From Hofstenia miamia (taxonomy: Eukaryota > Xenacoelomorpha > Acoela), in NCBI GenBank assembly GCA_004352715.1, contig SCFE01000010.1:253926-317925 (forward strand): DNA of 64,000 bases, in the 5' to 3' direction. The notes below the pieces were generated by a model. That model was not told the origin of the DNA and ran no database searches. It saw only the letters and a list, made by a program, of their open reading frames with translations. Of the stretch, positions 36,881 through 48,485 are shown in pieces; positions within the stretch are counted from its first letter, which is position 1, and every line of letters starts with the position of its first letter. The translations under genes and the position numbers were made by a program.

Positions 36881-38659
36881 ATGGATTCAAATTGTACAGT
36901 TACTTATTCTCCTACTTTTGGGACTCCTCCGAGTGTCCCCTGTGTAAGCGTTGGCAACCAGGATGTTGCCCCTTGCACCATTGGATCGTTGTTAAATAAC
37001 TTCTGCCCTCTGACTTCTCCTACCCAAACGTTGTCTCAACGTCAAGATCATCTGGCATCAACTAGTCCCTATGCATACAGAGGTACCATTAGCCCCGATG
37101 TTCAGCGACGGCTTCGCAGAGTCTTGAATACACAAAATGCTCCTCCTATTCCGTTTCGTCCCGATCATCGTATTGACAATGTAATGAATTCTTTGCCCCG
37201 TTGTGATACTCAACAGATGGAAATCAAGCATTTGAAAGATGCGTTATCACAGCAAGTCGCTATGAGAATGGACAGTGAGCGCCAGGTCGAGTCTCTTCAA
37301 GCTGAACTGAATACTCAACATGTTGCATACCAGAAGATGGAAATGAGAATGCTAGAATCAACTGTTGCCTTGGAATTACAAATTCACGAGTTAAAAACTC
37401 AAATGGCTAAGTCGGAAGAAGCTAACCTTATGAAGCTCCCAGTTGACGAATTCGTTACGCATGCTACATTAAATGAAGCTTTAGGGGATTTTGCTGAGAA
37501 AATAACTGAGAAATTCGCCCAGATGATTCGAGGTGGAACTGCAACCCCTGTTCTTTTGAATGCTCCTACACCTTCTCAGCATGACGAAAGTAGAAATATG
37601 GTTCCTCCTCCGTCAGTGTCGTCGTGCGTAAATCCGTTTGTTTCTTCTACTCCCACGTTTACACAAGCATCTATTGCCACCGTTGTTACTCCTAATAGAG
37701 ATCGAGAGTGCATTCCGACAAGTCCCGTGCAGCCACCACCTTGTGTTTCTGCACGTACTAGCTCAAAGGAACATATGTCTGATGCCTTGAGTCCAGTCAA
37801 TGCTAGTACTTCAGATCAGAGACCCTGATTTCGTCGTTCGATTCTTCCCGTCGAGACTCCTGGACAAATACCAGTTCACAGTAAACACTCAGTTTTACCT
37901 AAGTTCATGGGACAGATTGACGCAGTCTCACAATCTTTTGAAGAATGGTTTTTCCTATTCGAGCTTCACATGAAACAATACAAGACCTCTCAAGAGGACG
38001 CCGTATCACAATTCCCACTGTACTTGAATGGGCTTGCCTATAATCAATACATGATGCTGGATCGAAACATCAAGACTGATTATCAATTATTAGTAGGATT
38101 TTTTGAGGATCACTACAAGGCTCCTCATATAAAACATCAGTACAAAACGCTGCTTTGCGATATGTCTTTTAAGTGAGGAGACGATATTCGAAATTACATC
38201 ACGCAAGTCGAAAGACTTTTCCGATTGAGTAGTCTGTCTCCTGAGTACTCCAGGCATGATCTTTTCTCGTATATCTGTCGAGGATTCCCTCCTTCAATCC
38301 GTAGTTGCCTGGAAATGAAATGTGATCCAGAAGAAAATTTGCATGAGATTATAAGAAAAGCTATTAGCGTAGTCTACATGATCTATAATTCCAATCGAAT
38401 TGATAAGGATCTCTACGAGCTCTCTGGTACCACCGGAAAAGTGGAGCAGACTAAAAAGACCATTCTAAAGAAGGAGTTCGACATGTCTTCAGTCAGGTGT
38501 TTCCGTTGTGGTGAAAAGGGGCATTTCAAATCAAATTGTAAAGCGAAGATTCAGATAGTTGCTGAAGGTGAGGGTTTTTTAGTTGACGAGCCACCGGTTG
38601 CCTCTTCTTCCGATACCTTATTGGTAGACTTGACAGAAACCGAGAGCCATTTAAATTGA
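36881..38659 (+). pseudogene. gag: gag of copy 4 (about 592 codons, two TGA)
   Basis: Structural polyprotein. From the MDSN start: a Ser/Thr/Pro-rich region, a coiled coil at about residues 112-185, a Pro/Ser linker ending at TGA 37826 (present in all copies), the capsid domain at about residues 350-505 (SFEEWFFLFE to AISVVYMIYN), a second TGA at 38174 (CGA in copies 1 and 3), and a CCHC knuckle at about residues 539-552. The frame stays open upstream of the ATG back to about 36545, but that part has no conserved ATG and corresponds to leader sequence in the sister copies. Confidence 0.9.
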
Positions 38660-38676
38660 CGGGAGCGCCGACTCCC
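38650..38676 (+). promoter_or_regulatory. Predicted -1 ribosomal frameshift site, copy 4
   Basis: TTTAAAT (38650-38656) phased T-TTA-AAT, Gag stop 38657-38659, GGGAG 38661-38665 and CTCCC 38672-38676 separated by a 6-nt loop. The 4-nt spacer is slightly shorter than the usual 5-8 nt. Confidence 0.75.
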
Positions 38677-41600
38677 TCAAAACGCGCACAGGACGTATTA
38701 GTGATCACTAATATGATAAGGAAGAACCTAATTCCTGTGGAAATGAACGGAAGAATCATTAATGCTACTATTGATACCGGAGCTGCAGCGTCAATCATCA
38801 GTGATGAATGCTGCAAGGATATTTGTTTTACCCGTGATTCCATCAATTCTTCAGCCGACATCAAACTGATTGATGCCTCAGGAAATGCAATATCCTTGAA
38901 AGGGAAATTAAAGAATGCTGCATTGAAGATTCGTACCGAACAGTTCAAAGTAGATCTAATTGTCATTGATACTGCTAATCACCAGCTTCCGTATGACTTG
39001 ATTTTGGGTAATGATTTTTTGGAAAAAAATTCATGTGTAATCGATTATAAGAATAACACCATATCTATAAAAGACCAAGAAGCTACTCAGCTAGCTACAA
39101 TTCCAGAGCGTGAAGTTGTGTTTAATTTAAAGGAGCCTGTTTATTTGGAAGCTAAACATTGGACTAGAGTAGCCGTGTTCTCGAATTTGGAAACGAATGG
39201 TGATGTGATGATCGCGGGCCAGAGGGGCAAATATATCAAAGGTATCTCTTTTTCACCCGACTTGTGTAAGGTGACCTCAGGAAAAACGTATGTTACTATT
39301 TTGAACGGATCGACACGTCTGGTGAGATTCAATGAATCTGATCTCCAAATAATTGGTGTACCAGTTTGGATTGAGAGTATCGAGACTTCATGTTTCTCGA
39401 TCTGCACTGCCATTCATGATCTCGAAGATTCCCCAACTGTTAAAATCCCCACTGTGAACAATGAGACCCATTTGCATCTAAATGACAGTGAGAAGCAGTC
39501 CCTTGTATCAATATTGCGTAGCAAAAGTGAAGTCTTTAACTATGGTACAATCAGCGTGGGACAGGCAATTGGAGAAGAGCATGCGATTGAATTAAAGAAG
39601 GAGAAGCCCATCCGTCTACCTGTCCGCCGAGTTCCGGAAAACCTAAAGGCAGAATATGAAAAAATTCTTAAAGATTTAATAGAAAGTGGAATTATTCAGG
39701 GAAGTAATAGTCCCTATGCAGCCCCCACTGTGTTCATTAGACAAGGGGAAAAGTTTCGGCTCTGTATTGATTTCCGGAAACTGAATGACATCACTATTAA
39801 AGATGCTTACCCACTACCTCGAATTGAAGATCTCCTATATGATGCCAGCAAGTATAAGTTCTTCTCTTGCCTCGATCTATGTAAGGCCTATTGGCAGGTA
39901 CCGATGCGCCAATCCGACATTCCGAAAACCGCATTTATTACACCCTACGGTCTCTACGAATGGAAATATATGGCATTCGGGTTATGTAATGCGCCTGCCA
40001 CTTTTCAGCGCTATGTTACCAAGGTATTAACTAATGATTCTAACATTCTTGAACCAGGGATTTCCGCATACATCGATGACATCCTGGTTGCCAGCAATAC
40101 TTTTGATGAACATTTAGAGAAATTACATAGAACCTTGGAGTTATTGCAGAAAGCTGGTCTCAAGGTGAACGGGAATAAATGCTCTCTAGCTCAGATTAAA
40201 GTTACATTTCTAGGTAGAGTGATCAAAAATGGACGGATATCGATTAAGACCAATGCAAAACAGTTTCTAGAACGAATTGAAACACCTTGGAGTAGAAAAG
40301 ATGTACAAAGGCTGATGGGATTTCTGAATTATTACGGAATGTTCCTCCCTGATCTAGCCGAGAAGACGAAGTCGATAACTCAACTACTTAAAAAATCCAA
40401 TGAGTTTAAATGGACGTGGACTGAGCAAGAAGCATTGGAAGGGATTAAGTCTGAATTACAAAAAATACCGTCATTGAACACCCCAGATTATACAAAAGAA
40501 TTCATTGTCGATTGCGACGCTAGTGCTGTCGCCATTAGTGGTGTATTGAGCCAAGAAATAAACGGCATTGAATGTCCAGTGCAGTATTTCAGCAGAAAGT
40601 TACGAGCTGCTGAGAAAAACTACGGCGCCACCAAATGCGAAATGTTAGCGTTAGTAGAGTCGTTAAAGAAGTTTCGATATTTCATTCTAGGGAGGAGATT
40701 CATAGTGTGCACCAACAACAGCGTGTTGGCTTGGCTCAAGAAGTTTTCAGGAGATTGATCAAATATAGTAGCCAGGTGGATAGAATACCTCAACGACTTT
40801 TCATTTTCTATCAAGCATTGCCCTGGATGTTTACATTTGAACGCCGATTATTGGACCGCGCTGCCAAGCTATGAACGAGATTTAAAGAAGCCAGCTGGGG
40901 AAAAAGTTCCGTTTGCATTCATACCCCACACAGAGTATGAATTAATCCCCAAAATAAATGCTGATAAAATGGAAAAGAAATTCTGCCGATCCTAATCAGA
41001 GAAGAAATATCCGAGGATGAGATTATCAAACACCAACAAAACGATCTCATTTTATCTGACATTATGAAGAGACTGAAGGACCCCTTTTTTCCTCTCTCAC
41101 CAACGGCGGTAAGATACTACAATTGATACAATTGGACAACTACGATGAAAGGTCTACTATATGTAAAAAGTCGAAACAACCGTCTTGCTATACCCAAATA
41201 CTTCAAACAAGATCTCGTGAGGAGAGTCCATGAGAAAGGTCACTTAGGGATCATTCAAACTGAAAAGACATTCAATTCTTGATATGTCACTATTGGTATC
41301 AGAGCAACAGTGCAAGACATTATCGACAAATGTAAGCAATGTCTGCTAAATAATTCTGCTCACTTTCCAGAACAATGAGCCGAACTAGAATGTTGCGCTG
41401 CAACAAGCCCAAATGAGATTGTCCACATCGATCTGGAGCAGCTGTCTCGTGATAGTGAGGGGTTTCAGTATCTCTTAGTACTTGTTGATCATTTCACTAA
41501 GTACACCCGCATCATTCCCATGGACAGCACACTTGCCGAAAAAGTAGCCGACAAGATATTAAAAGATATTAATAGAGGGTGTCGAATTTTTTTACAATAC

Positions 41601-42273
41601 CTCAGTTCACTCTACCACTGGGATAAGTCCTTTCAAAGCGATGTTCAGGCGTGAAGCTTTAACTTCTCTGTCTATGATGTACCCGAACTATTCTGAAATT
41701 ACACTAGAAAGATATGTAAACCAACTATTAAGTGACATGCAAGAAATTCATTTAACTATAGTTCATAATACTAACCAGTCCTGCATCAGGCAGAAGCGAA
41801 CATTTAATAAAAAACTATATGGCGAACCTCACCGCCGTGGTGACAAAGTATTCGCGTATCTGCCACGTGTCACAACTGATCACAATCAAGTTAGGAAATT
41901 AGCCAACAATTGGCAGGGACCATTCACAATAGAGAAAGTGCTCGACCACAACACCTATACACTTAGTAACGGGAGAACTGTACACTTCCAGAGATTAAAA
42001 CGAGCAATTAAGGACATTGAAAATGTCATCATCGATGACAATAACGAATACACTTTAATTGATAATGGTGTTGATGAATACGCCACCTTTGATAATTTAA
42101 CGGAATTTGTTGAGGAAAGCTTAGAGGATACTGATTTTGAATCCGAAATAGTCGATAACTGTAGTTCACGAGTTTTGCCTTCAAGGCGCACTAGAGTTAA
42201 TCAAACTTATGATCCCAATATTTGGGACCTTAACATTATGTTTAGGAATGAAACTGATAGGGAAGAAACGTGA
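38656..42273 (+). pseudogene. pol: pol of copy 4 (integrase core deleted)
   Basis: 700 uninterrupted codons (38656-40758) with protease DTG (residues 40-42), RT YIDD (residues 472-475) and RNase H DCDAS (near 619); TNNS replaces TDNS. A TGA at 40756 is followed by a 1-bp loss near 40975 shared with copy 2. In the integrase, about 41570 joins a point after the first catalytic Asp to a point after the Glu, with breakpoints different from copy 2. The C-terminal segment (41641-42273) is clean until a TGA at 42271 where sisters have CGA. Confidence 0.9.
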
Positions 42274-42316
42274 GTCGCCAGCTCCTCCGTCCCGTCGTCG
42301 CAGAGTGAGACGAAAG

Positions 42317-45300
42317 ATGGAGGGTAGTCACGATGGTTCCTCCTCATCCAGGTGCGATGAGGCCCGTAAATGAGGACGACATGAAGGTGCTGAGGAGAAC
42401 CCTATACCGTGTGGGCGATACGTAGCTCCACGCTTAGGTGAGCAGATAGCATCCACACCGTCCTCATCTCACTACTCCGTGGGGGGATACGTACCTCCAA
42501 GCATGTGAGCAGAGCTGGCACAATCAACTTCTAAAACTTTAAAACTTGAAACTTTACGTACCCCTTTTAGTGTAATTCAACCTGTAAATAGATCCCCTAA
42601 GAGTGATTCAATAGCCCCCTCAACCTCAGATACTTCCGTTACATCCTCAGTTAGGTCTCAGAAAATGGAAGAACGCAAGAAAAAGATGTCTACAGTTGGT
42701 GCAGATACCTTACACCCTTACTTTATAGCTCCACGCCAGGCAGTACATTATATACGCGATGACATTTCAGAGGCTACTCAGAATCAATTACGATGGACCT
42801 ACAACACCAAAAAGTTAAGTTGTTCCATAGATATTATACCTTTCATAATCGACGCAGAAAAACGCCCTCTAATAAACTGTATTATTTGTTATGATTCCGG
42901 CATGCTCAAAGAAATCAGCCGGCTATATTGGCGCAGCACAGTACACGTTTCTTTCGATGAAGATTTCTCTATACATAATCTCTGTAAGTTTTTAAATAGT
43001 GGCAGTACGATAAGAAGCTTTGATTTGGTAAATATTGACTTCCCCAACCTGTTGGTCATTTATTTTTTGAGAATTCATGAAGTGCAGGATGAGAATATAA
43101 TGGAGCAGATAGAAATTGCATACCGCATAGCCAAAGTCGAAGGAATACGTTTAGTCATAGTCCTCCGAGAAGAACATGAGGAAAACATCCCTGAGGCGGT
43201 AGAAAGCTTACATTATAGAATGGAAAATTTCCTCATTCTCTACAAATCCTACTACAATCAGGTTTCAATGCCAAACTCGCATGCACAATCGGTTACAAAA
43301 TTATTGCTTACAGACCTCTTGTTATGTGAAAAGATCCCTTCCCATAAAATAGCCGTTGATAAGAAATTAATTATTGACACCATACTCCAAGCACAAACTT
43401 TGGAACTGCTCAATGTCGCTACATTACATACTATAACAGATATGAGGATTAGCTTCGCATTTGCTCAAAGCGTTAAAACCTTAAAAGAAATTCAGGATAT
43501 TTGGTCAGACATAAAAGCCACTAAAAACCCCGAGTCCGACTGGCCCAACATTCACATTGAAAGCCCCAGTTCTCATTACCATCCGTCAGTCGAGAGAGTG
43601 TTAAGAGAAATTAAATTTTCTTACGAGATTCAGGATCGAAAAAATTTTAAATCAATGGTATTTTCAGAAGATAGAGTACCCGACATCTATGCAAGAGGTG
43701 CCATATGGATTTTGTCCATTTATCTAACCAGAGATTCCCACCTTACATTGCCGATTGATCAAAACAAACGAAAATCTATGTCAAAATCAGCGGTCCATGA
43801 AATTGCAATATGTCCATTAACATGGAAAGTAAAAAACTGGCTTTTACACAAATGCGTGCTGCCTTTATCACCGTGTAAAACAAACCGAGCGATGGATCAC
43901 TACGAAAAATATTATGCCCGACTGGTGGGGGCGAGTAGTACAACAGGGAAGATGTCGATTGTTCTGATAAGTAATAGATTGGGAATTTGTCCGTCGGACA
44001 TTAATATTTTTTCCGAAACTATGAAAAAGTATATGTGGGGAGCCACTGCCGAAACTAAGTTCGCTATCTTTTCTTCTTCAGAAAACGCGCCATTAAGTAC
44101 TAGAAGACTAATCGAAAGAAAACCTGGCTCCACAAGAACATTTTTGGATCTAGTAAGAGCAAGAGAAGTGATAGAAAAGAATGAAAAATTTTTTGACGGA
44201 CATCGGATCTCTTATCCCGAGTGCGGATACGGACAATTTGCAGAATCCGCAAGACAAGTTAAGAAAGAAGGGAGAATAATTCCGATCACGATATTTGAGC
44301 AGGTAATGAAGACCCCAGAGCAGTTCTTTAGAGAAGAGGAATTGTTGGCTACATCATCAGTGCAATTATCTCCCCACATACGAGATCTCATCGAGAAGGT
44401 GAACTTAGAGAAATTCGGAGGATCACCTAAACCTACACCTCAATGGTCCATTACTGAAAACGAGAGGATCCTCATGGTAGAGCATGATCCAGCTGATTTT
44501 GATACAGGATTAACGGTTCAAGAGAGAGTACTAGTTGAAAACACTGAAAAGGATGTTCTGGGCATGATGAAATGGTGTTTAACTGAAATGTTTTCGAAAG
44601 AAGAGCTGGTCATTCTTCAATCTCCAGGGCGACAAGTAGCTTTGGACGTAGAATGCACCACTGCTCGAGTAAAGATTTCGACCAAGCAAATAGAGGAGTT
44701 ACGCGAATCTGGATTAAGGAATCGATTCTGGGACACAATTAAGCATGCACAGATCAATTATCCTGTGACCATAGGTACCGCCAGTCTACAAGCTAAGTGT
44801 CGATTCGCCGATTTAGAAAACAACATTCGGAAGGAAAATTTGTTATGTATACCACCCCCCTGTGTGGAGACTCTGCTAATTCAACCAAAATGGCGAGTTA
44901 AGAAGAACAAGAAAAAAGTATCAGCACATTTCCCTGATAAGATGAATTACGTAAGTACCGCCGCAGAAGCGAATAAAATGATGAGATCTGACGAATATAA
45001 GTTGGCACGTGGTAAGTTATTAGCTGGAGATAACAAGGAGAGGATTTTTCTAGATGGAAAGCTAACAATCTGCGATATATTCAATAAAGGAAGTGCTATT
45101 AGTGAACAATTGAGGAAGATCCACAATGTCATACGAACTAACGACCCTCGAGTATTAATTCTTTTTCAAGCAGCTGGAGATCTGATGTGGATCAACAATG
45201 TAGAGACTACTACCAAATATTATGATGTGACGAAACGCATTGAAATCATTACAATGCTCAGAGCTGACGTTTCCAACCCAGATGAAATGACATTAAGTCA

Positions 45301-45730
45301 GGTCCAGGAATTTTGTTCCCTCTTTATGGATCATGCGACACGTATGGGGTCCCTCCGAGACGTGTTCGAACATTTTTACCCCGATAGCAAGATCAGATCA
45401 GAAGATCCTCACACCTCCGACACTGACGCGTTAATGACATTGATGATTGCTATGAAAGGTTTTCGCCTATATGAACGATTTCATGATACTTTCACTCGCT
45501 GTTTGAATAATTTACGAAAAAATTGTCCCATAAGCAATAGGTTGCCGATGATACATTATTTCAAGTTGAAAGATGAAGTGGTCACCCAGAGGGAAGTGTT
45601 AATGCAATTATCACGTGAGCCACAGTATGCCGAATTGGAACAATGGGAAGGAGAACTGGCAACGGAAATGGTGATGGCTACTCAACACATAGTGTCAGGT
45701 CCCACTCTCCACCTGTTACCGCAAATTTAA
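42317..45730 (+). CDS. ORF3 of copy 4: large unknown protein, nearly intact
   Basis: 1137 codons from the ATG at 42317 (AAGATGG), which lies at the same place as the pol/ORF3 overlap of copies 2 and 3. TGA codons at 42371 and 42506 (both CGA in copy 2 or 3) interrupt the Arg/Ser/Pro-rich N-terminus; from 42665 there are 1021 open codons. I recognise no family. There is no signal peptide, membrane helix or furin-type site, so an envelope role is not supported. Two stretches have an alternating strand/helix pattern vaguely like SGNH/GDSL hydrolases: around IICYDSGML (near residue 190) with LLVIYF further on, and around LLAGDNKERIF (near 904) with VLILFQAAGDL (near 950). The catalytic GDS and GxND are not kept. 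The C-terminal half aligns with ORF3 of the distant relative B. Confidence 0.85.
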
Positions 45731-45737
45731 TTTGAGC

Positions 45738-45746
45738 AAGGGGGGG
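45738..45746 (+). other. Polypurine tract, copy 4
   Basis: AAGGGGGGG two bases before the 3' LTR. Confidence 0.8.
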
Positions 45747-45748
45747 CG

Positions 45749-46679
45749 TGTAGAGTCACTCGGGGAAATTTTGTGATTATTATTTAGTTGATTTTATTTA
45801 TTTTTGTATTAACGTCAACATGACATCAGCATTATCTTATTTTCGTTATTTCGAGCTTAGGTTTACGAAAAGAACTCATGTCCCCTGGATGGTGCTAAAT
45901 GTATTGCTCAAATTTAATTTGATTTGCGAGGGAAAATAATAGCATGAACAACGAATGATTAACTGTAATTGTAAACTAAGACAGGTAGTTATTTATTGTT
46001 GTAACCATGTATAAAATGAGAAACGCTGTTGAGAAATGTTAATAGATTTTATCTAGCTTCAATTACTGTTCTCTCCGTTACTTTACTTGGTATATTTTTA
46101 TTATGAAAATAATTGCTTAAGCTTGGTGACAATTTGGGAGTGCTTTCTGAAGGCACAGGGCAACACGTAGCTCCTGGCGATCATTAGATCTTCCCAGCCC
46201 AAATTGTGGACTCATTAGGTTACGGATACGGGTACGGTTAAGGAAATAATAAACCTCTCGTTTGATTCAACATGTACATGCACTTATATTTTGATTACAC
46301 TGTGATGATACCATGCTGTTGGCTAACATGAATGTCTGGTAATTACAGTCTATTATTTAGTGAGGTGAGAACTAACAATGAAAATGAGATGTTTACTTTA
46401 CTATGAGATAGAAATTAATAAGTGAGACAAATAGGGTAGCACCATGCACTAGTCGAGCACTAAACTGTTTCTAAAGATTCCGCTTTCGCTGGAAGCCATG
46501 TCAATTTGTCAATCTTGGAACGAACTACCCAAGTATAAAATACTTGGATGAATTACCAATGTTTGTATTAGTTTATTTTCTCTTTACCTGTTTCTCCCGG
46601 AATCGGGGCTGTTGTTTCTATGGTAAACCTTCTGCAGAGTCAATGAGTTTCTAGTATAATTACAGCCCACGATTCTACA
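45749..46679 (+). repeat. 3' LTR of copy 4
   Basis: 931 bp, TGTAGA...TCTACA. TATA at 46010-46016, CRE position TGACATCA (45821-45828). It is a mosaic: the first few hundred bases follow LTR 20088-21024, while the end (TATGGTAAACC, CAATGAG) follows the partial LTR at 1-437. Confidence 0.95.
46010..46016 (+). promoter_or_regulatory. TATA box in 3' LTR of copy 4
   Basis: TATAAAA in the conserved position; it would drive outward transcription into 46680 onward. Confidence 0.5.
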
Positions 46680-47911
46680 CTTTTATATTAACTATTTATT
46701 ATAATTTGATTCATTTCAATTAAGAATTGTAACAAACAAAATAATCTGTAATTTTTTCTATAATCTTTTGTTGAATAGTCAAGGACAAAAAGAGTTTATT
46801 TCTCTAATGGAGAAAATTTAAGTGTGCAAACTACTCATTTGCCATAAAAAATTTAAGCAGTTTGGATTCTATTTAAATTTTTTAATATAACAAACCTCAA
46901 TCTTGTACTGGGAAAAGAATGAAAGTAGAAGAGAAAAAGCAAGTAAGGAAAAAGTACTGGAACTCTGTTTTTTAAAAGCTTTCAAGTTATTGATATTAAA
47001 TTAGCTACTTTAGCTCTTTGACATTTCCTGATGAATCAAAAAGTTTACTTTAACTGTTTCTAACCATTTGCACTTAGTACAAGTTACAGGATTCTGTTAT
47101 ATATATTATTTGTGATTTATGCTTTTGTTTAATTACTATTGTATGAGTATTATGTTACTCAATAGTGTTTTCTTTACCAATGCAACTAGAATCAAATTCT
47201 CTTTACACTATTTTATTTTATCTTTTTTATATTAATTATGATAGATGCAAGCTTAAGTAACTTAGACAATTGGGAATAGAAATATTTTTCAGTTGAATTC
47301 CCAGCATTGTGATTGATGCTGCTGACAAAGCCATCATGCATCCTAGGTTAAATTGAGTTTTTATTGTTTGCATTATCAGCATAATTTACACATAATGACA
47401 TTAGCAAAATTTCATATTGAAACAAAACAATGAATGTGGCATCTACAGCTGCCTTTACAAACATTTTCTTAATTATTATTTCAAAATTAATAAATATTAA
47501 TGGTACAATATTTACATGAATTTCTAATTGCTTTGATTGATGTATTAAGTTTTAGACAATCTGTGCTATTTTTGAATGTTTAAATCTTCTGCCACACAGT
47601 ATTTCTGATATTAGTCACAAGGCACCTGCTAGTATTTACAGTATGCTTTTAGTGCTACTTCTTGTTTATAGAATACCTGTTTTTCTGTTTAAATACTTTG
47701 CTTTTGTTGGAAAAAGTTCAATATATTTTACTCAACCTTTACTTCTAGTTGTGTATGTAATTTCTTTAAAATGCTTTTCTAAATTATCTGATTGTTGCCA
47801 AGGGTGCCTTGTTCAGCTACAGCTTTACAAGTTCATCACTATAGCACTTCAGCAGATCTAGGAGTAGGGCTTTACACAACTGATTGTCATTCATTATGTT
47901 ATATATTATAT
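46680..47911. other. AT-rich region, nothing recognised
   Basis: Begins at the exact LTR edge of copy 4. No ORF above about 70 codons, no repeat structure noticed, no RNA gene seen. Confidence 0.6.
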
Positions 47912-48234
47912 TGTAACACCTAAATTGCATGAGCTGAGGCCTGCACTGACTTTAGGTATACAAGCACATAGGATACACTTTGCACTAAAGAACTTATGGG
48001 GCCTCTCTCTCTCTTTATTTAAATTCACCTCCTGTCCAATGTGACTATTCCTCTTAGGGTTCTCTGAATCAGGTCAGCCAAGTGTGGCCATGCACACTTC
48101 CCTTGCCTGATCTCTTGACTACTTTTCACTTTTAGTAGGGATAGGCATGTTTAGCTCTGGAGTCAGGCCATTAATTACTGAGACATCAGCAAATCCTAGT
48201 GTTTATCAATGCAGATTTCCATTCTGATACCACA
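47912..48234 (+). repeat. Probable 5' LTR of element A (start uncertain)
   Basis: The right edge is set by ATACCACA directly before a primer-site-like TGGTGACC. The start is only suggested by TGTAACACC at 47912. An AT-rich TATTTAAA box lies near 48016. Confidence 0.4.
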
Positions 48235-48252
48235 TGGTGACCACCACAAGAT
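48235..48252 (+). other. Primer binding site of element A
   Basis: TGGTGACCACCACAAGAT matches the F1 site TGGCGACCATGACAGGAC at most positions; one difference is a CpG to TpG change. Probably the same tRNA-Arg primer. Confidence 0.5.
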
Positions 48253-48485
48253 ACTTCTCAAGTCAAGTACATTTTATAATTAACATTACCTCTGAAAAGG
48301 GATCCTGGAATAAGAACTATACAAAAGAATGAGATAAAATTATTTAAGGTTTCAGAGACTCTATTTGTTTGGAAGTGCGGAGCAATCTACATGGCTGAAT
48401 TACAGTGCTGCAAAAAGCTGAATACACCAAAAAAAATTTTTACTGATTAACTAAAGCCTTACCACTCAACTGAAGATCACCACTG

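Larger units (their letters stand above)
35514..46679 (+). mobile_element. F1 LTR retrotransposon copy 4 (two LTRs, about 11.2 kb)
   Basis: The only copy with its own pair of LTRs in the window. The flanks (ATTAA before, CTTTT after) do not form a target-site duplication. It is a mosaic: parts match copy 1 (for example the RT stretch near 40220-40310) and parts match copy 2 (ORF3 after about 44070). Gag has two TGA codons, pol has a stop, a frameshift and an integrase deletion, and ORF3 is almost intact. Confidence 0.95.

Noticed and set aside
1524-42508. TGA read as a sense codon (alternative genetic code) because of many in-frame TGAs
   Set aside because: The TGAs align with CGA (Arg) in sister copies, not with a constant residue, and TAA/TAG and frameshifts also occur. 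Decay explains them better.
42317-45730. ORF3 as an envelope gene of an errantivirus-like element
   Set aside because: No signal peptide, no membrane anchor, no cleavage site and no cysteine-rich ectodomain pattern.
35514-46679. Dating copy 4 by LTR divergence
   Set aside because: The two LTRs are recombinant and did not start identical.
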